The notes under the pieces are model-generated. The model made no database searches. It worked only from the letters and a program-made list of their open reading frames with translations, and was not told the origin of the DNA. From Undaria pinnatifida (taxonomy: Eukaryota; Sar; Phaeophyceae; Laminariales; Alariaceae): 64,000 nt of DNA. A program made the position numbers and the translations under genes. The stretch is from assembly GCA_012845835.1 (NCBI GenBank), contig JABAKD010000009.1, positions 10,104,785-10,168,784 on the forward strand, written 5' to 3'. Below are positions 1-13,300 of the stretch, in pieces. Each line of letters starts with the position of its first letter. Position 1 is the stretch's first letter.

Positions 1-1243
1 TGCTATTAAAATCCTTCTTCTAAACAAAAAAAGAGGGAGGGGGCACGAAAAAACAGTAGTGGAGCGACAACAAGCTTCCGAATTTACCTGCGTCTCTTTT
101 GGATTTTTTTTTTCCTTAGCCTGTACTTAATATGCTCCTGATAACCCTGGCGTGATTCTTCGGCCTACGAGAGAGAGAGAGATACAAGCTCTGTGCGCTT
201 TGGTTGCCAACCACGAGACAGGAGAAAACCCATCGAGCAAAAACAAGGCAGTAGGAGACTTGGCAATGCATATGTATATATGCCAAAGGTGCTGAGTACG
301 GAAAATAATCACTTAGCTGTTTCCGCAAACAGCGTCACCCCTGCTGCAACATCGCGAATGCACACCTATTGCGGGAGGGACATGGGAATCAGAACCAAAT
401 ACGGTGAGTAAAAAAAAAATGGGAATGCCAGGGGAGCGAAAAAAAAAAAATCTTACGAGTACCCACACTCTTTTTTTCTTCAGGAGTCAGACGGGGCGGG
501 GGGAGGGGGGTTACTAACACCAACTAAAAAAAAATGTTTGTCAAGAAAAAACGTCGTTTTCTCGATTCGCACAGAAATCGCAAACGTTCCGATTTTTTTT
601 TTGTTCGGTTTGACCTTTTTTGGGGGGGGGGGCGTTGGCTCCGTTTTCTCTTTTATTGTTGCGCTGCCCTGGGAATACATGGGTTCTTGTGTTTAGCGTG
701 GATTCTAATTTGATTAATAGCATACACCATAGCACGGCAGTTGTCCTCCTACGGTGAGCTGCTGTGAACCATCACGCAGCAGCAGTCATCGATCGCATTC
801 CGTCTATACCTCGTCCGAAGCGCACGGACAAGATAGACGTCTCATATCGTACTGATGCTGCTTTTCCGGAGCCTTTGTTCACTGGTTCTATTCTAAAAGG
901 CGATGGTGTTCCTCATGCCCGCAGCACATTTCCCCCTGAAAAAAAAAAAAAATCCGCGGTCACAAAAAGAAGGAGGCTACAATACAAAAAGCCTCCCGAC
1001 TGGAGAGAAAACCAAATATAATATGATGTAAAGGAAAACATATAAGAACAGAAAACATCGCCGAAAAAAACAAATGCAAAGTACAAGATACAGGATACAA
1101 AATACAAAATACAGAATAAATAAGGCGGCAGGAAATGACCCCCACAAATGACGCGCCATAAAACCTCCTTCCGTATTCCGCCTCCCACTCTCCGCTCCCC
1201 GGCTTCGATTTGAAAGCGATGGCTCTGGGTTCAGTTCCCATGG
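1..1243. other. Upstream region, no gene resolved
   Basis: No convincing complete gene was found here. An open stretch at 193-403 on the plus strand ends at a strong donor (ACG|GTGAGT, about 403/404). It could be a 5' exon of the gene that follows, but its phase (1) does not match the next recognised exon, so it is not assigned. Bases 478-680 hold a purine/pyrimidine-biased repeat that recurs at about 20200-20420. Bases 1020-1130 are A-rich with short ATACA-type repeats. Confidence 0.4.
478..680. repeat. Dispersed repeat copy (pair with 20200-20420)
   Basis: The order of blocks is shared with 20200-20420: GGAG(T/C)CAGAC, a G-run, TTAC(T/C)AA(C/A)ACCAA, a T-rich block with TTTTTTGTTCGG, and GGCTCCGTTTTCTCTTTT. 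Divergence is high. It has no coding potential. Confidence 0.55.
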
Positions 1244-1293
1244 ATGGCGCTCTCCGGGAGTCGGGTCAGCAACGTATCGGTAGCGGAAGCAAC

Positions 1294-1325
<32 letters not shown>

Positions 1326-4300
1326 GGGCGGGGGCGGGGGCGGGGGCGGGGGCGGGAGCAGCCATGGGAGGTGCTGCCTTTGACAAGAGGGGCTATTCCC
1401 TTGGACGGGGTGACGAGAGGGGCAAGGCAAAGGAGGAAAACGAGAAGGTAAGAAACACATAAGAGTTTGTGCGCAACAATCATAAGAGGAGGGGGGAAGG
1501 GGGGGAGGGGGGCGAGGCGGGGGGAAGGAGGGGGAGGGGAGAGGTAGGAGGGGGAGGGAAGGGAGGGGGGGACAGGAGGGAGAGGGGGGAGAGGGGGGAG
1601 AGGGGGGAGAGGGGGGGAGAGGGGGGAACGGGGCGGGCGGGGCGGACGACGGAGAGAGAGGGGAAGGACGGGGGGAGGGGGCGGAGGGGGTGGAGGGGGC
1701 GGGAGGGGCGGGGGGGGCGGGGGGGGCGGAGGGGGCGGAGGGGGAGGAGAGGGCGGAATGGGCGGAGGGGGAGGAGAGGGCGGAAGGAGCGGAGGGGGGG
1801 GAAGGGGCGGACGGACCGGAGGGAGAGGGGGTGGAGGGAGAGAGGCTGGGGGAGGAGCAAGGGGGAGGTAGGGGAGGGGAGGGGGCAAGGAGGAGGAGGA
1901 GGGAAGGAGGGGAGAGGGGAGGCGGGAGGGGGCGGGGGTGGGGGGGGGGGGGGGGGCACAAGGGGGGGGGACCTCACTGCACGTCTTTCAGCAGCATCGC
2001 GCGTAGAAGGCCATCTGTCTCCGCCCACCCTTCCAATTGCCTCGCGTGTACCCCTACGCTACATCAGGTTTTGGAGTGTGAAGCGGATAGATCCTTTCGG
2101 AGAGCCCTCGGTGAACGTGAGCGAAGACCGTTTTAGGTCTCGACTCAAGGCGGAGATCGGGAAATCGGCTACGACCATATTGCTGGTGAGAAACAAACAT
2201 CTTCCCAAGAACGCTCCTAACTAACCAGAGCAACGTATCCATGGCGCTGTCCTGGGTAACATGATGCTAAAGTAGACCATATGCGGGGTTTTAAAAAATC
2301 AGTAAAATCAGTAATTCGGCGTACCTGGGATGTACTTTTGTGATCGTTGGCAAATCTGAACCCCGTTAGAACGGTTTTCTTCGGCAAAATAACCTGGAAT
2401 TAATATGGGATATGTTTCGAAATTGTGAAAAGGTCACGTCGGAAATTGGGGTGGTTGAGGACCCTCGGGGGTCGTGCAGAAAACGGTCGACTCCAATATG
2501 TTTACCTCCAGGCCAAAACAAAGCCGGTGACTCCAGAAAATATATGGAACGGATCAACGCAGCGTCCTAGATATACGGGCATTGACCACCAGCCGGCTGG
2601 TCCGCCGGTGCTCGACTTCGATGCCAACCTACTTGTTCCCTCTTCCCTCTTTTTAGTTTTGTTTGTTTTCTGTGGCTTTTCACTTTTCTTTCCTGGAACG
2701 CACGCGACTTTATTTTGTTCCTCCCCCGAACGTTTCTCGTGTTTTTTTACGCTGATGTAGGACACGCGGTCGCACTCCAACCTCCTCGGCGACGTCGGCG
2801 CGGGAATGTTATCGAGCGCCTCGAGTCGGCGACACGCCTTGAGGGCGGAAGCTTTGGAGTCGTTCGGAAAGCCCCTCCCCTCAAAACCCCCGGTGATAAT
2901 TTTAACAGCCCCGGTGATAATTTTAACAGCCCCGGTGATAATTGTAACATCCCCGGTGATAATTTTAACAGCCCCGGTGATAATTGTAACAGCCCTGGTG
3001 ATAATAGGTCATACCAGGTATATATATATATATAACAATGTCTCCCACTACCGCCAGCCGCCACGGACATCTTGCCCTTGCAATTTCTTCCTTGCGCCGT
3101 TAAGACCCCCAACGTCAGTGGCCCAAATCCTGCTGTCCCAGAGAGAAGGATGGAACGTAACTAACATTTTGTACCGTCATTTTTGGACTTCTTATCGCGC
3201 GTTTTCGGCCTACTAATACTGCCGCCGTAAAAGAAAAAGACTGGGGTACAACTACAGCAAGCAGTAGTCGCCCGAATTGAGTGCTCAAAGCTGCACAGCA
3301 CCATCTCTTCATGCTTGCACGGTGCCAGCACTCGACACACCTCGACCACTTGTAACGGCGAGCGCGTCTCCCGCACGTCTCTCGTGCGTTTGCCGCGCCC
3401 CCGATGTACAGCGAGGCCCGCAATCCACGGGGGGCTCGTCGTCGACAGCTAGCAGGGGAGTGGGGGGTCGAGGTGGCTTCCTAAGCGAGGACGACTGGGA
3501 TCTGAGCATGTCCCTCACGGAGACACCGGGTGACCTGAGGACATTAGGAATAGGGCGGTGAGTAGGCACCGCGGTAGCAATAAACTGGATGACGTCGCAT
3601 GATTTTGTTTTTTGGTAGAGGCTTATGGTATTGGACCAACCGCTGTATGATACCTGGATGGAAAGATGGTATGGCTACGACACCTCAGCACCCACCGTCC
3701 TCTCTGCGATGATGGCTCCGCTGTCAACTCCAGTCACTACTTTTTACTGTACGTGGTGACGTTTCTAACTCTATTTCCGAGAAACTGTTTTCGCCTCCGA
3801 AACAGGGATACAGTCGTACACGAGCGAGCGGTGCTTAGCGTCACGACGTCAAAGGTCGGGGATGAGTTTTTCGTCCTGGTATGCCCCCTTCCTCAAGCCA
3901 ATGTGGCGCTGGTTCCATCCAGTCCGCTGCAGCCTGGCACAAAATAACGCACCGATTGGCACCGTCAAAAACACCCCACAGCGTAGGATGAGGAAGGCGC
4001 CAACTTCCAACGATCATTCCCGTTTCGTTTGATCTTTTTTCGGGAGGGGGAGTTGTCCGACGATTTCGATTCACGGCTCGCCACAATGATCAAACATCCA
4101 GCAACGGCGTTTGTCCTTATTCCAGCGCGATGACGACAAGCCAAGAACACTCCTCCCATACCGTAGCTCCAGGATATCGAGGAACGTGTTGTGATGTACC
4201 AGTGCTTCGTCTTGACTAGCAGTAGGCAGCGATGCGGAAGTCGTCCCTCTGTAATGCCGCTATCTTCCAGCCGGGATAATGTATTCCATCTTGACTAGCA

Positions 4301-7300
4301 GTAGCGATACAGATGGGTTCCCTCTATAGTACCTGTATGTGCCAGTCGGAAACACCAGCACTACAGCGGCAACCAGCACTGCTCCGCGTTCCATCAATAG
4401 TGGTTGTTCCCGTACGTACCAAACGATTTCACAGGCACTGTAGCGGATCACCGGCACTACTCAACCGGCACTATTAATGGAGATATACTGGCTGTAGTAG
4501 CGTTTTCGGTTCGCTGTGACGCAAGAAAACAACGCCTTTTTTTCCTCAGCATAAAACCCGACCGAACAAGTCCACGTTAAAAAACATTGCCCTGTTCAGG
4601 GAGTCCATCGTTGGGATCGCCGGGGCAGAGAAAGAACTGCTCGGGGAGGCGGGGATGAGCCGGGATACAGGCAGCGGGTCGAAGAGCGGCGACAGCCTCA
4701 GGGGAAGTCGCGGGAGACGGCGGAAGAGAGGGCGGAACTCAAAAGCTTCGGGAGGGTTGGCGGATGCGCGTGAGGTGTGTATCTATCCCTGGAGGAGCGA
4801 CATTGTGGCACACATGAGTCACAACAACAGCGGTGGAACCAGATGCCCGCGATAAGGGCTATCGCGCGTACGAGTCATCCACAACGGAAAAAATCCAGAT
4901 CCAACAGAGCTGCTGTAGATCCATCGACGAGGCAGAGGTAGAACCTAAGTGTCCACGATAAGGTAGCGACGCAGTACATAAGATGTCGAGAACTATTTTG
5001 AGCATCCCCTCGAGTCCCTGCTGTAGCTCTAATCCTTGTCCTTCGTTTTTGTTGTAACTCAGATCCGCGGCCTTCAATCAAGGCAGGGGGTTCTCCTCAT
5101 CGGCGGTAGGGTACAGCACGCGCCTTGGATGTTTGTCGAACGGGGGGACCAACGCTCACCTCTGTCGCCAAATCAACATCCAGTCATGCTTGCTTACTCA
5201 TGCCACAGACGGAGCAGCCGCGAATGCGCTTTGTTTTTTCGACAAAGACCCCAGCAGAGAAGCCTCCACCATTGGTTCTTCCGGGACCCGCGCTAAATTA
5301 AGACTTGCCGTATGCAGGGTTGCCATGCTACCCGCGTCTTACATCCCCATGATGACTGGCAAAACGGTAATGTAAAAAAAAAAATCGTGAGAGAGAAACC
5401 AAGCATTACTCGGACCAAGGCAAGACCGCTAGATAGACTAACATTCCGGACTCTTCTGGATAATTGCGTGCATGCAGGGTACCGCCTCACTCCGGTATGC
5501 AAAGTGAAACTAACGTCTCTAGAAACAGTATCATACTTCGCGCTGCTTGCAGTATGAAGTTGTTTTCGTCTCCTAAACGAACTAACCAATTGGTGCGTTT
5601 TTATGTTCACTGCGCAGGTCACTAGCACGTTAGCAGGAACGAACCCGCTGTCCCCCCTGCCCGGCAAGTCGCTGGTGGAGGCAGAAAGTTTCCTCGCCAC
5701 AAGCATCAGCATTTTCCCGATCTCGGTCGACGAAGAAAGGTGAGCAAGGTTTTTTTCAGGCCGGCCGACCCTCACGGAAGTTCTAGAATAATACCGGACT
5801 GCAGCACACTGCTGTTGTGTTTCAGCGACAACACACCACACTGCGAAATAAGAGTCTGGTCAGATGAGATGAGCGCAAACCTCATCGTCGTAGTAGTATG
5901 CCTGTATCGCCGAGAACTAAGGACGCACGCTTCGGACTTAGACCGTGGCTGAAACTGAGACTTCTGCCAACATTGTTGTGATTTTAGTATTTTCGTCTTA
6001 CGCTAGAACAAAGGTGTCAAAAGTTTGACTCATCTGGATCTAAGCTTTGCCTCACACCAAAGGGCGGGAGACCGGGGACGTGGCCGCAGGGACTCCATCG
6101 AAACAACTTGCAGCTCAAGACAACGTGGCAGTGGGCCCTGCTATCCACGTATGTGCAGCAAATATCGAATGTCGAGCAGCTGCGACCTCATGGCAAAACG
6201 GTGGAAAATTGAAAGTGGAAACAGTTCATCCCCCCCCAAAACGGCCCGAAAGGGTGGACGGGCGCGCCATGTCACGATTGTGGCAACATCTGCATCACCC
6301 AAGGCAAAACAACCCCGTCTGAACAACAACAGAGGCGTGTACACAGGGGGGAAGAAAAAAACATTCGGAAACCGTTGAGCTGCGGTGGTCGCCATTGCGC
6401 AAATTTGCACAAAATCACGTTGTTTGTTCGAGCTCCTTTTTCAGGAGGGCACCTTGGCCAAAAAAATTGTGTCTGTGTTTTTATTCGGTTCATAACTTGT
6501 CGCTCTCCCTCTCTTCGGAGGACTTCTCTGGCGTCACAGGATACTAGAAGCAAAGGACATGGCCCTCAAGCTGAGACAGATCCATGATGCCCTGCAGCGG
6601 GAGGTGATGCAGAAAACGAACAGACTTGTGGACATGAGACGCAATGTGGAGGAGAGAAATTCGCAGGTATATGTACCTCTTTGTATGCGCATATGGTTTT
6701 TTGGACTTGCACGGCCGTAAGGCGGTGCCGCTGTCTTGTCGGCGTCATCCTGTGGATAAAGATATATGGCTTTTGGGGCTTGCACGACCCATAAAGCGGT
6801 GCCGCTCCTGCGTGCCGGCGTTGGTCTTTGGATAAACATGCATTGAGTCCTTATTGCTGAAACTATATGTACTAGCGGAGTGTTTTAGGCCGTGGTCAAA
6901 AATCCCGGCGTAGTCGTGTGTGCCCTTCAAAATCGGCAAAAACTTCTGCTATCTGTGCCGAGCAGCATCGTATCATGCCGGTCTTGGACCTAAATATAAT
7001 CATCGTTTTGTATCGATATCATCTTTCGAACGGGCCTTAAAACCCCGTCTTAGAGTGGTACCTCGAAAAACAATCGGCAGTGAAACGGCAACCAGAGTTT
7101 GTGGGGGGAGAATGCATTCTTCTTTTGCCATGGAACTCCACGTTTTCCCCGAGCTGTTGTAAATTCCGCCATCAGCAAAGGCGCTAAGCACTTTTTTCTC
7201 GCCAACGAATCGGTCTGTGTCGAATCCTTTTGAGATCTAGGACCAGCGATTTGGAGGCTGTCAAATACACAGGTCAATGAGACCAATTGATGGAACCTCT

Positions 7301-10300
7301 ACGACAAAAAAAAGTGAGCAGACGTTATAACACCAAATCGTCGCGAACAAGCATGGGCAGCGTCATATATGCCTTCGTACGCCTTTCCGCCGCCCTATAT
7401 TTGTGCCTAAGGACGCGTACACAACGTCTCGAACGATGGCGGGAGAGCACATGATCAAAGCGTTGGATACACGCTTCACCAAGGTGCGCCTGACAACAGC
7501 CGAGCTGGAGAGGGTGGGCACGTTCTACAGCCGGATTATAGAGTTGTGCGTCAACAACCCGCCCAAGGACAGCCGCCACCTTCGAGCCCTCGAGGAGCAG
7601 GTGCGGGCCGTAAAAGAATGTGTCAGTGTGGCGCCGATGTACAGCGTTGAGCTAGACTTCCAGCACGAGGTACATCAACAGTTCTGTTGCTGCTGCTAGT
7701 TGTGTCGTTGGGAATGACCCAATCGTACGTGAGCGATCAAAACTCCCGCCCCCCGCCCCCCGCCCCCTGTTCTCCGCTAATAAATAACGTTGCGCAGCGG
7801 CATACCACACTTTGCTGGCTTACCGGAAACCACGCCATAGACCTGTTCGAGAATATGGCTTCGTTCCGGGGTTTTTTAGAGAAAACGTTTGCAGCGAAAG
7901 ACACGTGCTACGATAGAGGTATCACTTTTCGTCTGAAAATGTTGTCTGAATGACAAGGCTCCTTGACCCAAAATCGTCGGGAAAAAAATAAATAATAGGC
8001 TTAATAGGCTTTCTTTTTGGCATGATTATCGCTGCACAACCTACGACATGGGGTTATTTATCCGGTAGTAGCAGTTTTATTTTTCATCCGGGATCAAATC
8101 AGTTTTTTTGGGGGGGAGGGCCTTAAGCTCCCAAATTGAGGGGTAGCATTTGGAAAAAAACTGGTACACCGCTATCGTAGCACGCGTCTTGTCCAACCGC
8201 ACCGATCGCATGGTGTGGAATCGATAGCAGCTTCAGTCTGAGCCGCGCCCAAGTCCGGTCATGACACAGCCAAAGAAGATGACCATCGATCTGACAAATG
8301 TTAAAGAACCTGCCTGTTAGCCTCGGAGCTGGCGGTGGATACCGTGGAGGAGGTCGCGGTGGAAGGATTCCGGAGATCTCTGGTCCATGGTCGCCGTCGA
8401 TTCGGCCGACGACGCAGAGAACAGCTACGTTGGTTATATAACATTACCCATTGGACCGCGCAGTCGCTTGACTAGTGTGTGGACTGGTGTGCAGTGGTCT
8501 GTAGCAACCAACAAAATAAAAACAAAGGTATAAACTCGTTTGGGCCGGTCGCTAATGCACGCCGTGTTACGTGTCGGTGGCTAATCGTTTTGTCATCTAG
8601 TTTTTTTTCAAAAAAGTTCGTTTTCCCCCGTTTTCAACTTGCGACACCCCCCCCCCCGGGATTCCACCGCTTCCCGAAGGGGAACTTTTATGCACCGTGA
8701 GAATTCGTCGAATCTCGACGGTTTCTTAGTACTTTGATCTGATCTCCGGGGGCCTCCCCTCGGTACGGATTGATGCCATGGAGCGCATCATCCGTGATCA
8801 TTCGTAATGATAGGGTGTTCTGCGAGATACCAGCTTTGGTTGGGTAGAATGTCTTGGGTAGGCAAATTTATGTTGGTATTAGTATCGAAACCGTCGAATG
8901 TCAAAGTTTAAGGCCAACCTAACCCCACGAAAAAAAATCAGCGACAAAAAGTTGGTCAAAATATGGTTTAGTAACCATTTTTTAAAAAATATTTATCCTA
9001 CTTAATTTGTTCGTCAGTTGGGTATTTGACCTTGGGTTGGTATGACGTTTCGTTGGTTTTACTGCTATTGTTATGTGTTTTCCAACCACCCCGACAAAAT
9101 GTGGGAATAGAAAAACGATAGATTCTCCTCCATCGCGCACACGATCTAAAAAGAACAGTCGTTCGCGGTAGTCGCTTGCCGTAAAAGTAGCACGGATATG
9201 TGGTGAAGCCCCGTCGCTTCCCCCGGCCGTTCTGAAAAAAAGGTGTTCTTGTCGAAGCAACAGACGACGGACTTGTCGGGGAAAGTCCAAGACCTCCTTT
9301 TCCAGAAAGATGCCATCGAGCGCCTCGGCATATACGGCCTCCGGGCGCAGCTCGCACGGACGAAGGCCGTCCGCCAAAAGGTGGGTACACGCTGCTTGCG
9401 GTAATGGCGTGGGATATTGGGTGGTACCGCCGGGTGTATCGGGTAATACCGACACGTGCTACGGTATAGAGGTGCGCCATATTTTGCCTGCTGAGGGTAG
9501 CTGCTCGTTGAGGAGCTCTATGCCTTCTGAGGCCAAAAACTGATTCATAAATAAACTGAGAATGCAACCTTGCAAAAAAAAATAATGGTATTTCCACAAT
9601 AATTTCGGTTAAGGAGCCCCATCAGTCCGAAATATGTCAGCCCAAGAGTGGTATACCTTAATACTTCTAACGTAGCACGCGTCTACCGCGGCACATATCG
9701 CGGTCAATACCGCGGGAGGTATCGCCTGATACCGGGGAAAATATAGGGTAAGACCGGGGAATATATCGGGGTGCCGGTATGGGATAGAGATATAAATGGC
9801 AACATGGCGCTGGCGCGCTTCCTTTAGCTGGCGGGTAAAGAAGCCCAACACGTGTAAAACAGTGTACGGCTAGTCGAGAGTTGCGCTGGGCGTGAGCCAA
9901 GGTGTCAAATCGGTTCCGGAAACGTATCCCTAGGAGAGGCGAAGACTAAGGCTTACGGCACAGGGGAGCACCTCCTTTTTGTCACAAATATGAGCAAATT
10001 CTGGGTTCTGTTGTCCCCCTCACCTGAAAAAAAAAACGAAACTTACCAGACGCACTGTTTCGACTGAAACGTTTTGCTAACTAACCGGGCTCCTCAACCC
10101 AAAAATCGTCGGAAGTTGCATTTTTTTTGTTGAAGGGGGGTGGTAATTTTCGTTTTGTATACCTAAGACATGAGATTTTTTGTCGGGTATGATGGCAAAA
10201 TCAACGTTTTTTTGGGAGAGTTATATGATATAGAGAGGTCTCTCTCCTCAAGTGGGGAAAGAGGCTCAGAAAACAAAACGGCGCACATCTACCTGGTACC

Positions 10301-13300
10301 TTTCTTTTTTCTAAGTGTAACAAAACGCGACACTGAAAGAATAACATATATATATTCATATATATTGTATTATAAGGCTTCGTTTGGGTTTACAAGCTAT
10401 TGGTTAACCTTGTGCAAGTGGTCAAACGGACTAATACCCCACTAGTCTGATACCTTAACAATATTAACCGTTTGCGAAGATTGAAAGGGGTGGCCAATCT
10501 CGCAAATAAGTGGCTCTTGAGCTACTGGAAAAAAAAAGCCCCCCCCCCCCCCCCCCCCGGCAAAAGAAAAGACAAAAAGTGACCCCCCATGCCGCAGCGT
10601 TGAAAAAATGTCACCATGCAAGCAGGCCGATAATTGTCCTTATCCCCTCTGAGGGAAAAAAATTGTAGGACGGAAAAATTGGCGATTGACTGCGGAATCG
10701 GTCACTCCTGGCTCTGGCGACAATAAAAAATTGGAGTCCGAACGACAACAAATGCAAAAGACTCATACGGGGCGGGACGTGCGCAACATGATCCTCGTCG
10801 TACTGCTGCGCGCTCACGCTGCTACTGGTAGGCGCTTGAAAAATGTCGCTATCGTCGTTATTTTTTGGCACGATCCACGGGCGGTCCCCAACAGGGCTCG
10901 TGCGCTTTGGGCACATTACCGTTATGGTGTATGTGACCGGCGGCGGGGGGGGTACGTTTTTTCTTGCTGTGCCTTAAAAACGGCGGACAAAATTGTCGTG
11001 TTACGTTTTCTAGTCGCCCACTACTACTGTGTCTTTCATCCCACCCATACGACCAGCGTCGAGCGCGCTTTCCTACTTGCCCCCCTTGAAACGGGGGATT
11101 ATTTTTGCTTGCAGAAGTTGTTTTGATCCCCTTCTTTTCGTTTTGTCTTCGAAAGCTCTCGTTTTTTACCGATCCCCGCCGATAAAAAAAAGGTCAACGC
11201 GCGCACGGAGCAGCTGCGCGACCAAATCGAGAAAAGTGCAAAGTCCGAGAGGAGGGGCCTGAAGGCGAGGGACGACACCAGCAGTCTTGTGGACGGAAGC
11301 CTGAGTTCGCGCGAGACGGCCGCCTCTAGTCACGAAATATCCAGGTGAGGGACTGCTTCAGAAATTCCACCGCCGATATTATTAGTCGAAGCTGCCATCC
11401 GTTCACAAGAGGGGGCGCGCAAGGTGTCCGAATTCCGCCCCACAAGCGGTTCTTCGTCGGGATGCGGTTCGCCCTTCGTGCGGCTCGGCGAATGCTGCCT
11501 CATGGCGCTTCGGGCGTGGTGCAAACAAATGTCGGCCTGGTCGGCCAAAGACAAGACGTGCTCCGACACGGCATTGTAGAGATGCTGGGGTCTGTGACCT
11601 GAAATGACAGATAATACGGCCATGCAGGACAATGGGTACACCCCACGCCCCCCGCTCCCCCCACCTTACCTTTTTGGCCCACGGAGGAGGACGTGCGAGG
11701 TAAAAAAGGCTGTCGTATCGACCGACTGCTCGTTGACGCTACAAGTAGCTTGTAAGTAAAGACATGAAAATTCTAGCATGTAGCGTGGTTTGCCCTCCTC
11801 TGGTTCGGAAGCACTACAGCAGTAGTTCACGTTTTTCACACTTACGATCCGCCCCCGTTCATGTCAAGTGTTGGTAGCAACATCCTGTCTCTCAGGTCCG
11901 CGCTACAGTATAACAAAAACCTTGTTTTCCCCCCCATCGCTGCTTCCGCCGCGGGAAATACCTTACAGCATGCCGGCGGCGGGTCTGACTGCCCTCGTTG
12001 CCACGAAGAAGAACAAAGCGGCACACCGCACCGAGAGTGGGCTCCGCCTCATCGAAGAAGACCGAGAAAAGGTGTTTTTTTCGATTGTTTTTTTAACCCC
12101 TCTGGGACTAGGCTCTTCGCAGCCCGCTAGTCGAGCAGCCCGCGCGCGCGCAGAGACTGTCACAAAAAAGTTGGGTCCATACAGCAGACGCAGCGCGTTT
12201 CTTCGCCCACAAAGAGAGTTCTTGTGTAGAGGTGCAGCCCTCAGCTAAACTCGCACCGCGGCCGTGTCGCCTCCCGGTAACGCGCTGGGGACGTCTGTCC
12301 TTACACTAGAAAGGTCCCTTGGCCCTCAGAACATCACCACTATTGTTCGTTCGATGCAATTTTCGCCCTGATCGGGTGGTCCCACGCCCTGAGAGCAGTC
12401 AAAATTCAGTATGTAAAAATTATCACCAAAAAATGATCTCTAAATCAGCGTCGAAGTGCCCTGCGGGAATAGCGTACTTCTGTACTTCTCTGAAAACGCC
12501 CCAGACTGCCGCGGGCTTGGGAAGGCGTAAGATCTCACAGCTGAGGACCCCAGGCGGCGTGCAGACTTCATGCGCCTACCAGCGTACCCCTGTAGGCCGA
12601 GTCCAGGGGTGTTGTCATGTGTGCGTGCGTGCGTGCGTGGCTGTGCTATACAACGCCCTGCGTTCAAGTTCGGGCATGTCTTTTTTCATCCCCGGGCTAA
12701 ACAGACCGGTCTGTCTGGTTAAAAGTACGAGAATTGATCATTTTTTATGATAAAAAAACTCCGTTGGAGTCACAGAAGGATTAATATCCTCTGCCTCGAA
12801 GGAGGGAACTGATAACAGTCTTGCATCAATATGGATTAAATCAAGTGTAGGTGGTTGTAATTCCCTCTTCCTCTTGTGTGAGGTACCCGGGATCTACTAG
12901 AACGTTGTAAGATAGAGCCTCGGTACGTCAAAACACGGTCGAATGGTCCAGCGCCAATTTTACGAACACGAGATATATGCTGGTTCACGTATTAATATCC
13001 CTCGAATAAGCCGGCGCGCTCTAATGATGACGTGTTTTACAAATAAAACTGTGTTTGCTAAACTGTGGTTTGTGTTGGTCTTTGAATCGCCACCGGAGAT
13101 CTGGTGGTGGTAGTTTTTATTGCGGGCGATCGATCGACGAACCTTATAAGTTAGTTAGCCTTCTGTTTTTGGCGGCCGTCTTCAGCGGGAGCGAAAAGAA
13201 GAAGGGATCTCTCCGTGATACAAATTCCGAGACAACTTCGATCAGATCCGTGGCTCCATTGTTTGTGCCAAACTTGGACCCGTCCAGTTCGATCGCCATT

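Noticed and set aside
977..2028. Long Pro-rich (minus) and Gly/Arg-rich (plus) open frames up to 303 aa
   Set aside because: They come from the G-rich low-complexity tract. All six frames stay open there and none shows a protein signature.
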